Part shown: piece after piece, positions 24,001-33,919 of the stretch
Layout: every line of letters starts with the position of its first letter
Position numbering within the stretch: the first letter of the stretch is position 1
DNA from: Loripinus fragilis
Taxonomy: Eukaryota > Mollusca > Bivalvia > Lucinida > Lucinidae
Direction of reading: 5' to 3'
DNA length: 64,000 nucleotides
NCBI GenBank assembly: GCA_964019695.1
Contig: OZ026515.1
Location: 36,534,994 to 36,598,993 of the forward strand
Program-made: the position numbers and the translations under genes
Notes under the pieces: generated by a model
What the model was told of the DNA's origin: nothing
What the model saw: the letters and a program-made list of their open reading frames with translations, nothing else
Databases searched by the model: none

Positions 24001-27000
24001 ACATATGGCGTAACTCGATTTTAAAATTTACAGATAATCCACTATCAACTCAAACTTCCTATAACTGAGTCCCTCCCAGGGGGTACCTGTTCCCTTGTTC
24101 CTCTGAAATAAATTGTCTGGTTCCCCTGTTCCCAAAAAATCGAAAATTTGTCTTCTTATGTTCCCTGTTCCCCAATATTGTCTTTGTTCCCCTGTTCCCC
24201 TCAAAATTTTACCTTTGTTCCCCTGAAATAAATACCCTTTCCCCGTTCCCCAAAACCCCTGGGAGGGCCTCATAACTCAACGTGAAAGTGTTTCCTTTCT
24301 GCTGAGTGATTGCGATATAACTGTTACAGCAATTGGTTTGATTTTCTTTCTCTTCCTTACTATGTTGCCCTAGCAGCTTCCTACTGTTTCTTTTACAAAA
24401 TACTAGTATACCAAAGGGTCAATTCACGCGTCATGCCAATAGATATATGATAATGATAATTATGCGATAGAATCCACTTTCCCGCATCCGCGCATGTGAG
24501 ATTGATAGTATCGACAGAAAATGCGAGGAAGAAATGGATTAACTTTGTACTTGATAATACCATCTCCTGATACAGAACTTGGCAAACAGATTGTGTCCTG
24601 CCTGATTTTGCTCCAAACTGACAAATATTCTGATGGTGTTCATGAAAGAATTTTTCAAAAAGTTGATTTTGAAAAGAAATCAGCAGACGACAAAAATCAT
24701 GCGAATATACTGAACCACACTTCTAACGCAAAATCAAACTGGACCTTGAATATTACATACATATTGGTTCATTCATTGTAATGCAATTTTATCAAAAATT
24801 AAAAACTTATTTATGAAAATGAAAGTAGAACTTCATCAGTCACTCACTCCCTTTTAATCATAACCTGATTGGGTGAAAGTCTGCAATAACCACTGAACGG
24901 TACTATGATTACAGAAAGACCTCATATATTAATTTAAGTTACATTCCTGAAACATTTTGCGTTGGAAGTGTGGGTCAGTATATATACAGTCAACCCATTT
25001 AAGCCTAGCGTCATTGGACATCAGCAAACAGTACGGAACCATATCAGACGCGACAGAACGCGTTGTCTGACCCGGATCTGCACAATTTGCTTACAGAATG
25101 TACTTTCAAAATTTAAATGAAGCTGACAACCCTAAATTCGAAATAGATTCGCCCAATTGATAAGGTTGGGAAATTTCATCTGACATAAATGGGTAAATGT
25201 ATGGTGTACAGTACCTGTTGTGGTACAATATTGGCTGTACAGTATCGTCCTGTAAACGGTTGTTCTATCTCGCCAGATATGTTAGCTTGTGCCTGTACAG
25301 CGAGACATTCATCATAGGACCCCAACCATCTAAAATGATAATTCTTTAAGCCGCTCGGAGGTTTACCCATAGCATCGATCACTGAAAGCAAGAATAGTAA
25401 TATCATTAGCTCATCTGAGCCGAGGGCTTATGGGTGAGCTCATAGTATACCAACGCCTCTAGCGTATGTCCGTCGTCCGTCCATCAGTCAACATAACGTC
25501 AAGGCCTTTGCATCATAATGCATTGAAAACTGTGGAAGCCAAAGAAATTATTCTCACCAGACAGTCTAATGAGACAATGACTATAATTAGGTCCCAAAGG
25601 TCAAGGTTAACCATTGACCCTTCTAGCCAAGTTTGCTCATATTGGATTTCCCATCAAAATATTACAACACATTTTTCCCAGAAATTATAGGCCATTGTTA
25701 TATACCTTATGAGTGTTTACTATAGAAACTTGACATGTTTCAATCGCTGACAGTTATTCGTTTCATCTAAATTTAACGTGTCGCAATGCGACAAATCGCT
25801 GTCCGCGGGCTTCAATCCCATTACAACATGGCAGCAGAGGGCTGCAACGCCGTTACAGCCCGCTCAAGGACATCGTCTGCAAGTTAAGATATATCGTCGC
25901 TAATATTTTATGGAGAAATGACCAAACTATTTCAATTACCATATAATACGCTCCTTTATCATATCGGAAAGGCGGCAATCGAAAACGCTCTGAACAATCG
26001 ATGAACGCGGTTCACAAATCGCTAGAAAGAGTATTTTCGATAGCCATTTGTCGCCAGTCGGGCGACAAACGGCAATCAAAAACTCTGTTTTTAACGATCT
26101 TAGATCTACATTCGTCGATAGTATTAACGTTTCCGTTTGCCGCCTATCTTAAGTGTTTATTGAATATGGGCCTACTGAATACGCAGCCAAACCAATCCAA
26201 AACAATGGCTACTGGGAATAATTTACTGTTGGGCTACAAACGGCAATCAAAAACTCTGTTTCTAATGATCTTAGATCTACGTTGTCGATAGTATAAACGT
26301 TTTCGATTGCCGCATATCTGAAAGGTTTATTGAATATAGACCTACTGAATACGTAGCCAAACCAATCCAAAATAACGGCTACTAGGATAGATTTACTGTC
26401 GGGCTACAAACGGCAATCAAAAACTCTGTTTCTAACGATCTTTGATCTACGTTTGTCAATAGTATAAACGTTTTCGATTGCCGCATATCTGAAGTGTTTA
26501 TTGAATATAGGCCTACTGAATACATAGCCAGAACAATCCGAAACAAGGGTTACTATGAATAATTTAATACATTTTTCATATTTCTGTTGAACAAAAAAAT
26601 TGTTTCCATACCAGATATGCGGCAATCAAAAACTCTCTTAACAATCGACGAACGCGGATCAGAAACCGCTACTACCAGTGTTTTCGATTGCCAATGGTCG
26701 CCAGTTGGGCGACTTATGGCAATCGAAAAGTCTGTTTCTAACTATTTTTGGTCTACGTTCGTCGATAATATTGACGTTTTCGATTGCCACCAATCCGGTG
26801 TGAATTCGTTGTACGCTTCATTATGTTACGGTGGACATTTCTGCATACAATTGAATAAAATTATTTGGAACTGCTTGTGCTTGAAAGGAAGGTATATAAC
26901 AATGACGATATAACATTCTTTTCCTTATATTAACGTTTGCCAAGCCCTCGTGTGATAATGTGTTGCAGCCCGAACCGCGAAGCGGTGAGCGGTGAGGGCT

Positions 27001-30000
27001 GCAACACATTATCACACGAGGGCTTGGCAAACGTTAATATACGGAAAAGAATGTTTTATCCTCTTATTGAATTTCATATTTCATATGAAAATTCCTTAGG
27101 GTAGGAGAACAATATATATAAATGGTTCTAGTCATATAACCAATATGGCCACCATACCCATATATGGTAAAAGCATTTCAAAATTCTTTCTCTTTGAAAC
27201 CAAAGGCCAATTATCTTGGGCCTGGATATATAACATTTGGGATGTGAGTCCTACCAAGTTTGCTCAAATGATGACCCTAGATTGACCTTGACGAACTTTA
27301 TGGCCGAAGGTAAAATCTGTCTTCTTAATCATTTTAATAGGATTAATCTTGATATATTGACTTTTTTATTAATTTTGAAGGCATTATACATAGTATATGG
27401 TTAACCTAATACGGCAATGCATATAGATAAGTACCTAAGGACAAGTATTACATTTAACTTTTCGGATAAAAGTCACACACTGTCGTCAATATATTAAAAA
27501 ATATTTTTCTCAGTAACCACAAGGCCAATTGAACTCAAATTTCATATAGAGCATCCATAAGATGAGAATTTGCTAAAATGACTATGTGGTTTAGGTCACA
27601 TGACAAAAATGGCTGACATGCCCGTTCAAGGTCAAATTCTTTAAAAAATCTTCTCTGGAACCAAAGAGTCAATGACACTGTTTCTTGGTTATTTATTGGT
27701 TGCAGCATTTTGAATGTGGGCTCTACAATGAATTTTTGACTAGTGGTCCTAGGCTGACCTTAATCTACTTAACGACAAACTCAAACCATGCGCGGATCCA
27801 GAGAGGCAGACAGGGGGTCCGCCCCCCACCCCCCCTGAAAATAACAAAAATGTAGGGTTTCTTAGCAATACTGGTCCGGGTCACAAATGCTGGGTCATCA
27901 TCGGCACTCCTGCGAAACACCATTTAAATTGCGCTTCGCTGGTGGGCCGATGTTGGCCCGCTGATAGTGATTTTTGGATCCTCCTTTCCCTAAATCAAAA
28001 AAAAAAAGAAACGAAAAAAACGTTGTCAAAGTTGGGCCCTGAATCCGCGCATGTCAAACGTATCTTTACAGGAAAACCTTGAAAATATTTTTTCCGATAA
28101 TTCTTAAAGCAAAAGTCATAATACTTTAGGCTATGAGCTACTAAGGGTTTTGCTCCCCCAAGGGGGACTTTTGTAGACTATGTTTTTCATAAAGCGTATC
28201 ATCTAACAAGCTTTTTGAACATGTAAGCCCTCTGGCGGCAGGGGCGTCTGGGTGTTAAAGCGTGTTTATTACGTTACCCGTCATTTTTTAAAAAAAAAAA
28301 AAAAAATTATGTAATTAAGGCTGTTAAGGTAGTACTTATACAGTTCAAATTGGCTAAATAGTCATGTAATTTATAAGAACAGTTAATTCCCTGCAGATAT
28401 TGATGTTTGTCAATGTTATTTAGGCCCATTATGGTGTCATTTACGTTACATTTTCAACTACACCTTGTAAAATCATTAAAATTTTGTTAAATAGTTTCAT
28501 TTGATAATTTTGTCAATACATATTTTAGATTAAAATACATGTCTCTTAAAGACTATTAACTGACCATTCCAAAACTGCAAACAGCTTGCTTCTATCACAA
28601 AAACTCCAAGAGTCATAAGCTGTTGAATATGATGACCCTGAAGAAAACGTTATGTAAAGTAAGAATCTTTTCATTTAAAATACAGCATGCAATCCTACCT
28701 GTATGCTTTTAAACACCATATATGAACATTCTATTGATAAGCAAGACTGAAAGGGGATATTAAACATTGTTTCTGGCGTAAAATGTAATTTTGATGTTTG
28801 ATTGCCCATATGTTATGTATGTTACATTAACTTCAGTGCGTTCTATATATAGATTTATACCCTAAATGATACATTTATTGGGCATATTAATTTATTTCAA
28901 AACTTTTTTGTGTGTTTAATAGATATAAAGATAATAATTTGTCTGAAATGGAATTCATCAACTTATATTAAGAGACTATATCAAATTGTCAAAGCATATT
29001 AGCTTTTGTGAAATAACATATTTTTGAACTTTTTTTTATTTTTTTTTTTTTACCAACTTGGCAAAATTTATAGCTTTTAAACTTCATTTACAAAGAATAT
29101 TAGAGCTCTCAAGTGATAGCTGAATAAAAAAAATATATTCCCATGTTTTGTCAAAACTGTTAAAGTAACGTATATTACCATATTAAATATATCATAAGGT
29201 ACTATGTGTGTCCAAAATGATGTCAAAGACAGTATGATTTGAGCCTGATATAGTTATAAAAGGTGTATTTAGATTTTGTAATACTTCTCTGAAGACTTTT
29301 GGTACTAAGTTTAATTCAATTACTTAATTAACAGCAACCAAATAATTTTAGTGCAACCAGTTAACTGTTGTTCATACTATACGAACATAGTCAGTAACAC
29401 AATACAGGATAGTATTCCTCCTTGTATATGCATGCTCATCTACAGTAATTAAAACTACTTTGTAACTAAATGTTGTGTTGGATGTGGTAGCATACAAAAG
29501 TGTGTGCTAACAGCCCAGATAGAATCAAGCATATAAACTAGCCAAAAGTTCTAATCGGTCACCTGCATTTTATCAATTTTCATCAAAATGTAAAATGACA
29601 TGACTACTCCTTTTGCATTTCGAAATGACATGACTACTCCTTTTGCATTTCGAAATTGACAGACGTGTCATGTACCCTTGGCAGTGAAGACATTGACAAA
29701 ATGTACAACAGTACATGCATAATGCTAACTTGAATAGTGGTACCCCCATTTTTAAAATTCGCATTTTGGCACAATTTGTGTGCCATGACTTTTTGAAAAC
29801 ACCCCATTTCACACGTAAAACATTTTCATTTCAAAAACCAAACACATATTGAACACTAATGTTCTGAAATGAACACTCCATCTGCATGATAATCGTTGCT
29901 ATTGGCTAAAGTGTCAAAAATTACCCCACCATCCAATGCAAATTTTTGTGAATTTTGAAATTGAGGGTAAGTGTATTTGGTAAAGCCTCCCGGGTACGAC

Positions 30001-33000
30001 TTAAGAAGTTTTGCTTAGTCGTTTTCTGTTCTGGATGGCTGATAGGCTGGCCTATTCGGGAATGCAAATAAAATTGATATAGTCCTTATAGCTTTTCCGA
30101 AAATCTGTAAAAACACACGTGGCCGGTTAGAACTTTTGACTAATATATAAGTTGGTACGGTAAAATTCGATATGTGTAACATTAGATACTATGCATTATA
30201 AGTGAATGTATTCAGAAACTGTTTAAAGAATTTGTGTCCAAATAAAATTGACATCTTATTTGCATATGCAGATGGTGACACATTTGTTTATTTTAAGCTT
30301 TTAAATGGACTTTGTTATCTTCAGCATATCTTTCACTGTTTAATGAATGAAAATGTTCATGAAATCAACATAGTATTTCTGATCATTTGCTGTAAACTTT
30401 ATATAAATAAGTAAATGATTAACAAAGAACAAGTACTTCCATCAAAATGGGAAAAAATAAGTGTTAATGATGGGGTTTTGCGTGACAATGATCGCATTTG
30501 ATAGGATCATATCCACAGAATCAGGCCAGTTGTTACTTACAATACCAATGTAAATTTATAAGACTTTATCGGTCAGAGTAAGGGCAGACCAAATTTGGCC
30601 AGCTGACATTCAAGTTAATGCAAAATACGTAGATTTATCATATGACGTCGCGTCTTGGAGTGAAATAACGCCATACAATAAAATCGATAAACAACTAGTG
30701 GTTTATAGATTTACGGGAAACGTTATGACGTCCATAACAACATCGCGTACATAATGACAAAATTATAACGTTTTTACGCCAGAAATCAGGTTTCAAAGAT
30801 TTTGTCATATGATAAATTGAATCTAACATTCGTGCTCTTGTATTTTTGAATTTATTAAACTCGTTGCGAAAAAGAGATAAAATGCTCGGCAAGCCTCGCA
30901 TTTTATCTCTTTACCCCGACTCGTTTAATAAATTCAATAAAACATGAGCACTCATGTAAGATCCTCTATTTAAAAATGTTCTTTTAGCATGTGGGATGAA
31001 AAAGTAAAACATATATAACAGTGCTGAGATCTTATTTAGTTTTATAAATTAAGGTCAAAACAACTGGTGCTAATTCCCCCTATACAGAATGTGGCATGAC
31101 CAAATTATTGCAGGAATTCTCAATAGCAAAGTTTTATATGAATATTAAGCTAATAGAATGAGTTGTAAACTCACCAGAGATTGGAAAAAGGACACTTTCA
31201 AAAAAGTCAACTGTTCTGACAAAAATAGTATTGAGAGGCCACCCTAGTCACTATCAACAGTGTTACCATGATAAACTTACATGCAATGTTAACAAAGTAT
31301 CTATGATTTTGTTGATAAGTGTCTATGTATTTCTGATTTTCATGGGTCTGTTTCCTCAATTATCTCCAAAAGAAATCACATTTCTTTCACAATGAAAAAG
31401 ATATAATGAATATCAGATATATTGCAGCGTATTTATTGTCGTATGTGTTACATGTGTGTATGATATAGTATACCAAATATTGACACCTTGTCTCAGACTT
31501 GTTCTTAGACAGTAGCAAAAGTATGAAAATTATTGCATTTAGATGGAAACAATAATTGGTGATCTTGTTTAATGTAATATATAAAGTGCTCAAATGAAGA
31601 TTTGACCAGCATTTGAGATTTTGGTACTTATCACATATTGGCAAAAGCCAGCATTAACGTTCCATGCTGACGCAATGGAGCCAGCTGTCTTAATTCTGGT
31701 CTACAAATATACTTAGTGTATGCAGGCAGCAAAGGCTCTAGTGAGTCTACACATTTACACAGGCTAACATTTGCCTTCATTCTTGATGTACCAAAATCAA
31801 ATGTGCTGGTTCATTTTATTTATTCTTTATTCACCTGTTTTAATTCTTCATTTTTCGATTTTGGCCATGCTTAAAATGACTTACAATTTTAGAAATTGTA
31901 AGGGAGCTTCCCTTGATTGGTATCAATATAGTTGCTGTAATCAATAGCTGATAAGCTATATATGTATTTTGTTGGCTTACAAAATGGTCAAGTGATCATA
32001 CTAAATTACTGCATGCTTAATATCATGTTTCATCTAAATTGAACTATAGACAGTGAGGAAAATGTCTTGCATATACAATGTATCATTTCATGTATAAAAC
32101 AATTAAACATATTTAAGTGTAAGACAGTTAAGTGATATTATTTTAGCATTTAAGAAACATGATTTGATCACTGAATTAAGCATTTTCTGTAAGTGATTGT
32201 TACATATATTCGATAAAACACTCTTAATTGAAACGGCATTTTATTTGCTTTGAGTTCAAGGTTTTTTTTTCCTTTTCATCACCCATACTTTTGTCAGAGT
32301 TTAATCCAACTTGAATTTTATTTTAAAAAGGTAATATTTATTGTTTCTCTTATTTATTGAGCCCTCAAATGGCAATCACCTACATCCTCTAGTAGTTTAA
32401 CCTCATATGATGCTGATATAGCACTAATGTAATGTATATAACAGTAACAAAAGGTGCCTAAATGCGTTTAACTTATACTGCTAGTCATTTAATTTCAATT
32501 ACAATATAATATTGATATGTAAGAAAAAGAAACAGCTTTTATATATATATTATAGGATTTCCTATTATTTTAGGGTAACGTATTAAACCCTGCTTTTGCA
32601 GGGTAACGCCCTAACCCATAAAGAGGTATTATGCATTATTTTGTGACTTATTTTATGTGGTTTTAGAAAATTATAGTGTATAAAACTCCCCCTCAGATAT
32701 ATTTTGGCAGTTCATGGTCTAGTGGAAGCATAACACTAAATAGTATATATTTGAAAGTAAGTAACGTATATAACTGCAATATAATGGACTTATTGTGTAT
32801 TGATGCATACCAGCTGTTTGCTGCGTTTAATTTAGTGATTTTAAGGCCGTTAGCATGTTTATAAATAAGATATAGGTATAGGTTTTTATTTGCACAAGTG
32901 GATAGGAAACTGTTATAGGGTAACGTAGTTTATGTTGATGCTTTAAGTCCCAGTCAACATTTTTCAATCATGCCAGGATACTTTCCTGTCTTCCTGAGGT

Positions 33001-33919
33001 TAACCGGACCAATACAGGTAATAAGCAGTGGATACAGTGTTTTGCACAAGGCCACAACACATTAACTCCGGTGAGTCTCGAACTAGCAACCCTTAGATTC
33101 TCAGTCTATTGCGCTACCAGCTGAGCCACTGCGCTCCGCTCTGTGCGTTGCTAGTTAAAAACTATGTCATGTTAGGTAAAAACTAAACAAAAATCTTTGT
33201 CTCAAGAGCAAATGGGCAAATCATCATAGATTTTGGTATGTAATATTAGAGACATAGGCCTTACAAAAGATTATTAAGTTGATCTTGGCATTATAAAACC
33301 TTATTTAGGGCATCATCAATATTGTAATATAAACTTCCGAAAAGTGAAATTTGAAATATTCTTGGGCGGATACAGAGTGGGGGAACAGGGGTCTGGACCC
33401 CCTGAAAAATCGCAAAAATATAGGGTTTCTTTGCACTACTGGTCCGGATCCCCTGAAAAATCACAAAGCTACCAAGCCAAGCTACCAAATGCTGGGCCAT
33501 TATCGGCTCGCCAGCGAAACGCCATTAAAATGGCGTTGGCGGGCCGATGATGGCCCATTCATAGCGGTATTTGGATCCTCTATCCCCTCATCAACTAAAA
33601 AAATATATAAAAACTTACTCCTCACTGCCCAGTCTTCCCCAGCTGACAGAGCCATAAACAGTGTTTCTGTGTCATCCATGCATGTACTGCTGACATTGTA
33701 CTCGTCCTGTTGGTCCGCACCCAGGAGCCCGGTGTTCAATGCATCTTCTGCACGGGAAGTGAGGTCTTGTTTTGCTTCTTCGGTTAGGAGAGAGCGGAGT
33801 TTCTCCAAATCCACTTCAGATGGTGCCTTAAGTGCCCTTGCGGCATCTCCTTCATTGCGTAGAACCTGGGCTTCCGTGTACAAAATAACTAGAATAAATA
33901 CTATAAACGTTTTAAACAT
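14847..33919 (-). CDS. NRF-6-like membrane O-acyltransferase gene, seven exons, 3' part missing
   Basis: Exons in transcript order: 33919-33619, 25381-25215, 23739-23652, 22173-22074, 20701-20596, 17364-17142 and 15014-14847. All donors are GT and acceptors AG, and every junction keeps frame, giving 1153 nt (384 codons plus one base). The order is signal peptide (1-17), a six-cysteine extracellular NRF domain (cysteines in STC, DEC, RYC, GLCVPSSC and VTC), a membrane segment VICSIFGLLMAVATIYDIIL (220-239), a polar linker (255-328) and the start of an acyltransferase-3 domain with GIRFISMSWVILGHSF (362-377), whose His375 matches the conserved histidine of the family. NRF-6 of C. elegans is known from fluoxetine resistance and yolk transport; the acyl substrate of these proteins is generally unknown. 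Family members are usually near 650-850 residues, so roughly half is missing; I could not find the next exon between 1 and 14846. Confidence 0.85.
15060..16025. other. Intron sequence, nothing recognised
   Basis: This is AT-rich DNA within the intron between exons 6 and 7 of the NRF-6-like gene. I see no open frame with motifs and no terminal repeats, only a few A and T runs. Confidence 0.5.
16030..16440 (+). repeat. Tandem repeat of about 170 bp ending in GACGGATGGG
   Basis: Two units plus a partial third repeat the order ACCATAGCAACCACAA, TTCACATACCAAGTTTCATT and CTCGGGATCCATATGTT, at about 16030, 16197 and 16357. The array ends in GAGATGGACGGATGGGCAGA, a G/A-rich tail common to this type of invertebrate repeat. 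It lies within an NRF-6-like intron. Confidence 0.75.
16791..16853. repeat. GC-rich hairpin in an intron
   Basis: AACAACAAAGGCGC at the left is answered by GCGCCTTTGTTGTT at the right, and the inner part (CAGACCGGCCTGCGCT / GCGCAGTCCGGTCGG) pairs with few mismatches. About 30 bp per arm. It stands out as GC-rich in an AT-rich intron. Confidence 0.75.
17142..17364 (-). CDS. NRF-6-like exon 6: polar intracellular linker
   Basis: The acceptor is ATATCATTACAG|ATTCTT and the donor CCAG|GTAACC. It encodes residues 255-328, beginning ILKEDRDKLTSF: charged, Ser/Thr-rich, with no membrane segment. A variable polar loop at this position, between the first helix and the acyltransferase domain, is normal in the family. 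No motif identifies it by itself; the case rests on position, both splice sites and phase agreement (0 in, 1 out). Confidence 0.68.
17530..17925 (+). repeat. Dispersed repeat family D, long copy
   Basis: It runs from GATGATGCATTGATAAGT through AGCCCTCCAGTAATAT, a CTTGTGGTCACCTGCTGG block and CATTGGTATCC to TCGATTCCTGATCTTTG. An inverted copy lies at 19376-19755 in the same intron. Other copies are at 1975, 41447, 52978 and 63868. Confidence 0.8.
18005..18810 (+). repeat. Two further dispersed repeat segments
   Basis: About 18040-18110 (CATGAACAGACTCAATAAAA) resembles 21100-21200 (CATGAACAGACTCAGTGAAA). About 18485-18780 carries GTCCGTTCTAAGGCGGTGG and CACGCTGTGGCATGGTTTGG, and part of it appears inverted at 35405-35530. 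Both lie inside an NRF-6-like intron. No gene is seen. Confidence 0.55.
19376..19755 (-). repeat. Dispersed repeat family D, inverted copy
   Basis: Reverse complement of 17530-17925: it starts GGGTGCAAAGATCAGGAATC and ends at TTATCAATGCATCATCTCC. Together the two copies form a long inverted repeat about 1.45 kb apart within one intron of the NRF-6-like gene. Confidence 0.8.
19882..20245. repeat. 360-bp dispersed repeat (second copy 52121-52490)
   Basis: It begins TTAAAGCTGCATAGTCTGTA and continues nearly collinear with 52121-52490 through TTCTATTTTTCAAGAA, TATCAGTATCAAAACAACAG, TCACTTTTCCGTGCAGTTTT and GAAAAATGTTCAT. There is no coding content and no obvious terminal repeats. It lies within an NRF-6-like intron. 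Confidence 0.8.
20596..20701 (-). CDS. NRF-6-like exon 5: first transmembrane segment
   Basis: The acceptor is CTTTTTGCAG|AGTAATT and the donor TATGAA|GTGAGT. It encodes residues 219-254: a hydrophobic helix VICSIFGLLMAVATIYDIIL followed by VNLWTRRTTKEPKYE. A helix followed by a tryptophan and basic residues is what the family shows right after the extracellular NRF domain. It enters in phase 2 and leaves in phase 0, matching both neighbours. Confidence 0.82.
20787..21014. mobile_element. piggyBac-type MITE, family A, degenerate
   Basis: TTACCCTTAAAGTGCCC on the left and GGCTCTTTAAGGGTTAA on the right are the family A ends, with GTCGTCTGACGC and AGCAGATGATAAAAC remnants of the internal GTCGTCTGC motifs. 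The central hairpin has decayed. Confidence 0.65.
21810..22015. mobile_element. TA-flanked MITE, family B copy 1
   Basis: CAGTAAAACCGGTGTAAAAC at the left and its near reverse complement (GTTTTATACAGGTTTTACAG) at the right are flanked by TA. The centre is a palindrome, GCAGAATGCTCC / GGAGCATTCTGC. TA targets and this end sequence suggest a mariner-type element. Confidence 0.8.
22074..22173 (-). CDS. NRF-6-like exon 4: end of extracellular domain
   Basis: The acceptor is CAACTTACAG|TTTTCGG and the donor CACAAT|GTGAGT. It encodes residues 186-218: FFGLLPLNATFLPKP, then LVTCQEGNGDLNTKAIVT. The VTC cysteine is the last of the six in the NRF domain, and the D-L-N-T-K-A stretch leads directly into the first helix of the next exon, as in the family. 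NAT is an N-glycosylation sequon. Phase in 1, out 2. Confidence 0.78.
22611..22801. mobile_element. TA-flanked MITE, family B copy 2
   Basis: A 191-bp element with ends CAGTAAAACTTGTGTAAAAC and GTTTTACACAGGTTTTACTG and TA on both sides (22609-22610 and 22802-22803). The central palindrome is GCAGAAAGCATTCTGC. It is related along its length to 21810-22015. A half copy, right end only, lies at 22928-22993. Confidence 0.88.
22928..22993. mobile_element. TA-flanked MITE, family B, half copy
   Basis: The right half only: GTCTTGAAAACCAAG .. GAGAGTGGTCGTTTACACAG .. TTTTACTG, then TA. It matches the right half of 22611-22801. Confidence 0.7.
23652..23739 (-). CDS. NRF-6-like exon 3: IGLCVPSSC motif
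   Basis: The acceptor is TATACTTTCAG|GAAGG and the donor ACAT|GTAAGTA. It encodes residues 157-185, EGAAAATLSIGLCVPSSCN and on to AQT. The G-x-C-V/I-P-x-x-C pair is the most characteristic part of the NRF domain. Phase in 0, out 1, agreeing with both neighbours. Confidence 0.85.
23770..23905. mobile_element. MITE family E fragment
   Basis: GTGCTCATGTAAACGAGTTGGGGCAAGAGATAAAACGCGAGGCTCTGTCGAGC matches the core of the copies at 30640, 45759 and 57508, with the right arm decayed. It starts 30 bp upstream (in gene sense) of the exon 3 acceptor of the NRF-6-like gene. Confidence 0.65.
24069..24268. repeat. GTTCCC-rich element with CCCTCCCAGGGG ends
   Basis: A 200-bp block of spaced TGTTCCCCTGTTCCC units bounded by CCCTCCCAGGGGGTACC on the left and CCCCTGGGAGGG on the right, which are inverted repeats. 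Frames inside simply reflect the repeat. Probably a small non-autonomous element with a simple-sequence core. Confidence 0.6.
25215..25381 (-). CDS. NRF-6-like exon 2: core of the NRF domain
   Basis: The acceptor is TTGCTTTCAG|TGATCG and the donor CAACAG|GTACTG. With the last base of exon 1 it encodes residues 101-156: IDAMGKPPSG, FRWLGSYDECLAVQAQ and FTGRYCTANIVPQQ. D-A-x-G-K-P-P-S-G and G-S-Y-D-E-C are diagnostic of the NRF/acyltransferase family. 167 nt, phase 1 in and 0 out. This is the strongest single exon in the window. Confidence 0.92.
26069..26610 (+). repeat. 171-bp tandem array, three units and partials
   Basis: Units start CGGCAATCAAAAACTCTGTT at 26069, 26240 and 26411, exactly 171 bp apart, with a diverged start near 26620. 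Each unit carries the inverted pair CGGCAATCAAAAACTC / CGTTTTCGATTGCCGC, so every repeat can fold. Partial units with GCGGCAATCGAAAACG extend to 25970 and 26790. Confidence 0.85.
26908..27059. repeat. Long near-perfect palindrome, arms about 70 bp
   Basis: AACATTCTTTTCC .. ATTAACGTTTGCCAAGCCCTCGTGTGATAATGTGTTGCAGCCC is answered by its reverse complement ending at 27055, with the apex at CGAACCGCGAAGCGGTGAG. Mismatches are very few. GC content is higher than the surroundings. It closes the inserted block that holds the 171-bp array. Confidence 0.9.
27789..28047. repeat. GCGGATCCAG repeat, second copy
   Basis: Left end CATGCGCGGATCCAGAGAGG and right end CCCTGAATCCGCGCATG are inverted repeats. 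Inside is a block GGTGGGCCGATGTTGGCCCGCTG shared with 7785, 33490 and 38300. This suggests the palindromic block is part of, or a common guest in, this repeat. Confidence 0.7.
28050..29575. other. AT-rich intron sequence without features
   Basis: This lies within the first intron of the NRF-6-like gene (33618 to 25382). Long A and T runs (28289-28305, 29031-29051) occur. I find no exon, RNA gene or bounded repeat. Confidence 0.5.
29593..29654 (+). repeat. 30-bp direct repeat, two copies
   Basis: AATGACATGACTACTCCTTT and the following TGCATTTCG occur twice head to tail, 30 bp apart. It is identical in both copies, so a recent duplication. Confidence 0.9.
30640..30965 (-). mobile_element. MITE family E, copy with long tail
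   Basis: The right end carries GAGCACTCATGTAAGATCCTC; inward is a palindrome, AAGAGATAAAATGCTCGGC / GCCTCGCATTTTATCTCTTT (30865-30912). The left part, TATGACGTCGCGTC .. AATAACGCCATACAATAAAA, is collinear with 57508-57710. The two copies are about 325 and 305 bp. Confidence 0.75.
31000..32940. other. AT-rich intron sequence without features
   Basis: This is the upstream part of NRF-6-like intron 1. No coding motif was found on either strand. A short phrase GGGTAACG recurs near 32573, 32601 and 32919 but without a clear unit. Nothing else stands out. Confidence 0.45.
32943..33140 (-). mobile_element. tRNA-derived SINE, nearly complete
   Basis: On the minus strand the head reads GGAGCGCAGTGGCTCAGCTG (A box) and GGGTTGCTAGTTCGAGAC (B box region), then CGGAGTTAATGTGTTGTGG, CCTTGTGCAAAACAC and a tail with TGACTGGGACTTAAAGC. 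It is clearly related to 40718-40922 but diverged, and lacks the AATC tail. It is in the sense direction of the surrounding NRF-6-like intron. Confidence 0.8.
33355..33585. repeat. GGATCC/GGGCCATTATCGG palindromic repeat next to exon 1
   Basis: It contains GGTCTGGACCCCCTGAAAAATC twice in diverged form (33389, 33440) and a palindrome GGGCCATTATCGG .. CGCCATTAAAATGGCG .. GGGCCGATGATGGCCC (33493-33555). It starts about 35 bp beyond the exon 1 donor of the NRF-6-like gene. Confidence 0.65.
33619..33919 (-). CDS. NRF-6-like exon 1: signal peptide and start of NRF domain
   Basis: ATG at 33919. The first 17 residues, MFKTFIVFILVILYTEA, form a signal peptide with a likely cut before QVL. A charged stretch (EVDLEKLRSLLTEEAKQDL) follows, then VSSTCMDDTETLFMALSAGE and DWAVR up to residue 100. 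C-x-x-D-x-x-x-x-x-x-A-L and the D-W-A run are typical of NRF domains. The donor is GAGGA|GTAAGT; the last A joins TG of exon 2 to make Met101. Translation beyond the donor runs into intron repeat. Upstream (33920-34128) I see no convincing TATA element. Confidence 0.85.

Larger units (their letters stand above)
25405..27800 (+). repeat. GTCCGTCC-headed repeat, interrupted by a 171-bp array element
   Basis: The head TCATCTGAGC .. TATGTCCGTCGTCCGTCC (25410-25485) is followed by units with the phrases AAGGTCAAGGTTAACC and GCTCAAATGATGACCCTAG, separated by insertion of the DNA at about 25740-27060; units resume to 27790. Similar heads occur at 58280. It fills the large first intron of the NRF-6-like gene. 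Unit edges are approximate. Confidence 0.5.

Noticed and set aside
24028..24273. 81-residue minus-strand frame rich in GTG and GN motifs
   Set aside because: It is a translation of the GTTCCC-rich repeat.
26069..26610. CRISPR-like spaced repeats
   Set aside because: The repeats are contiguous 171-bp tandem units with no variable spacers, in a eukaryotic intron.
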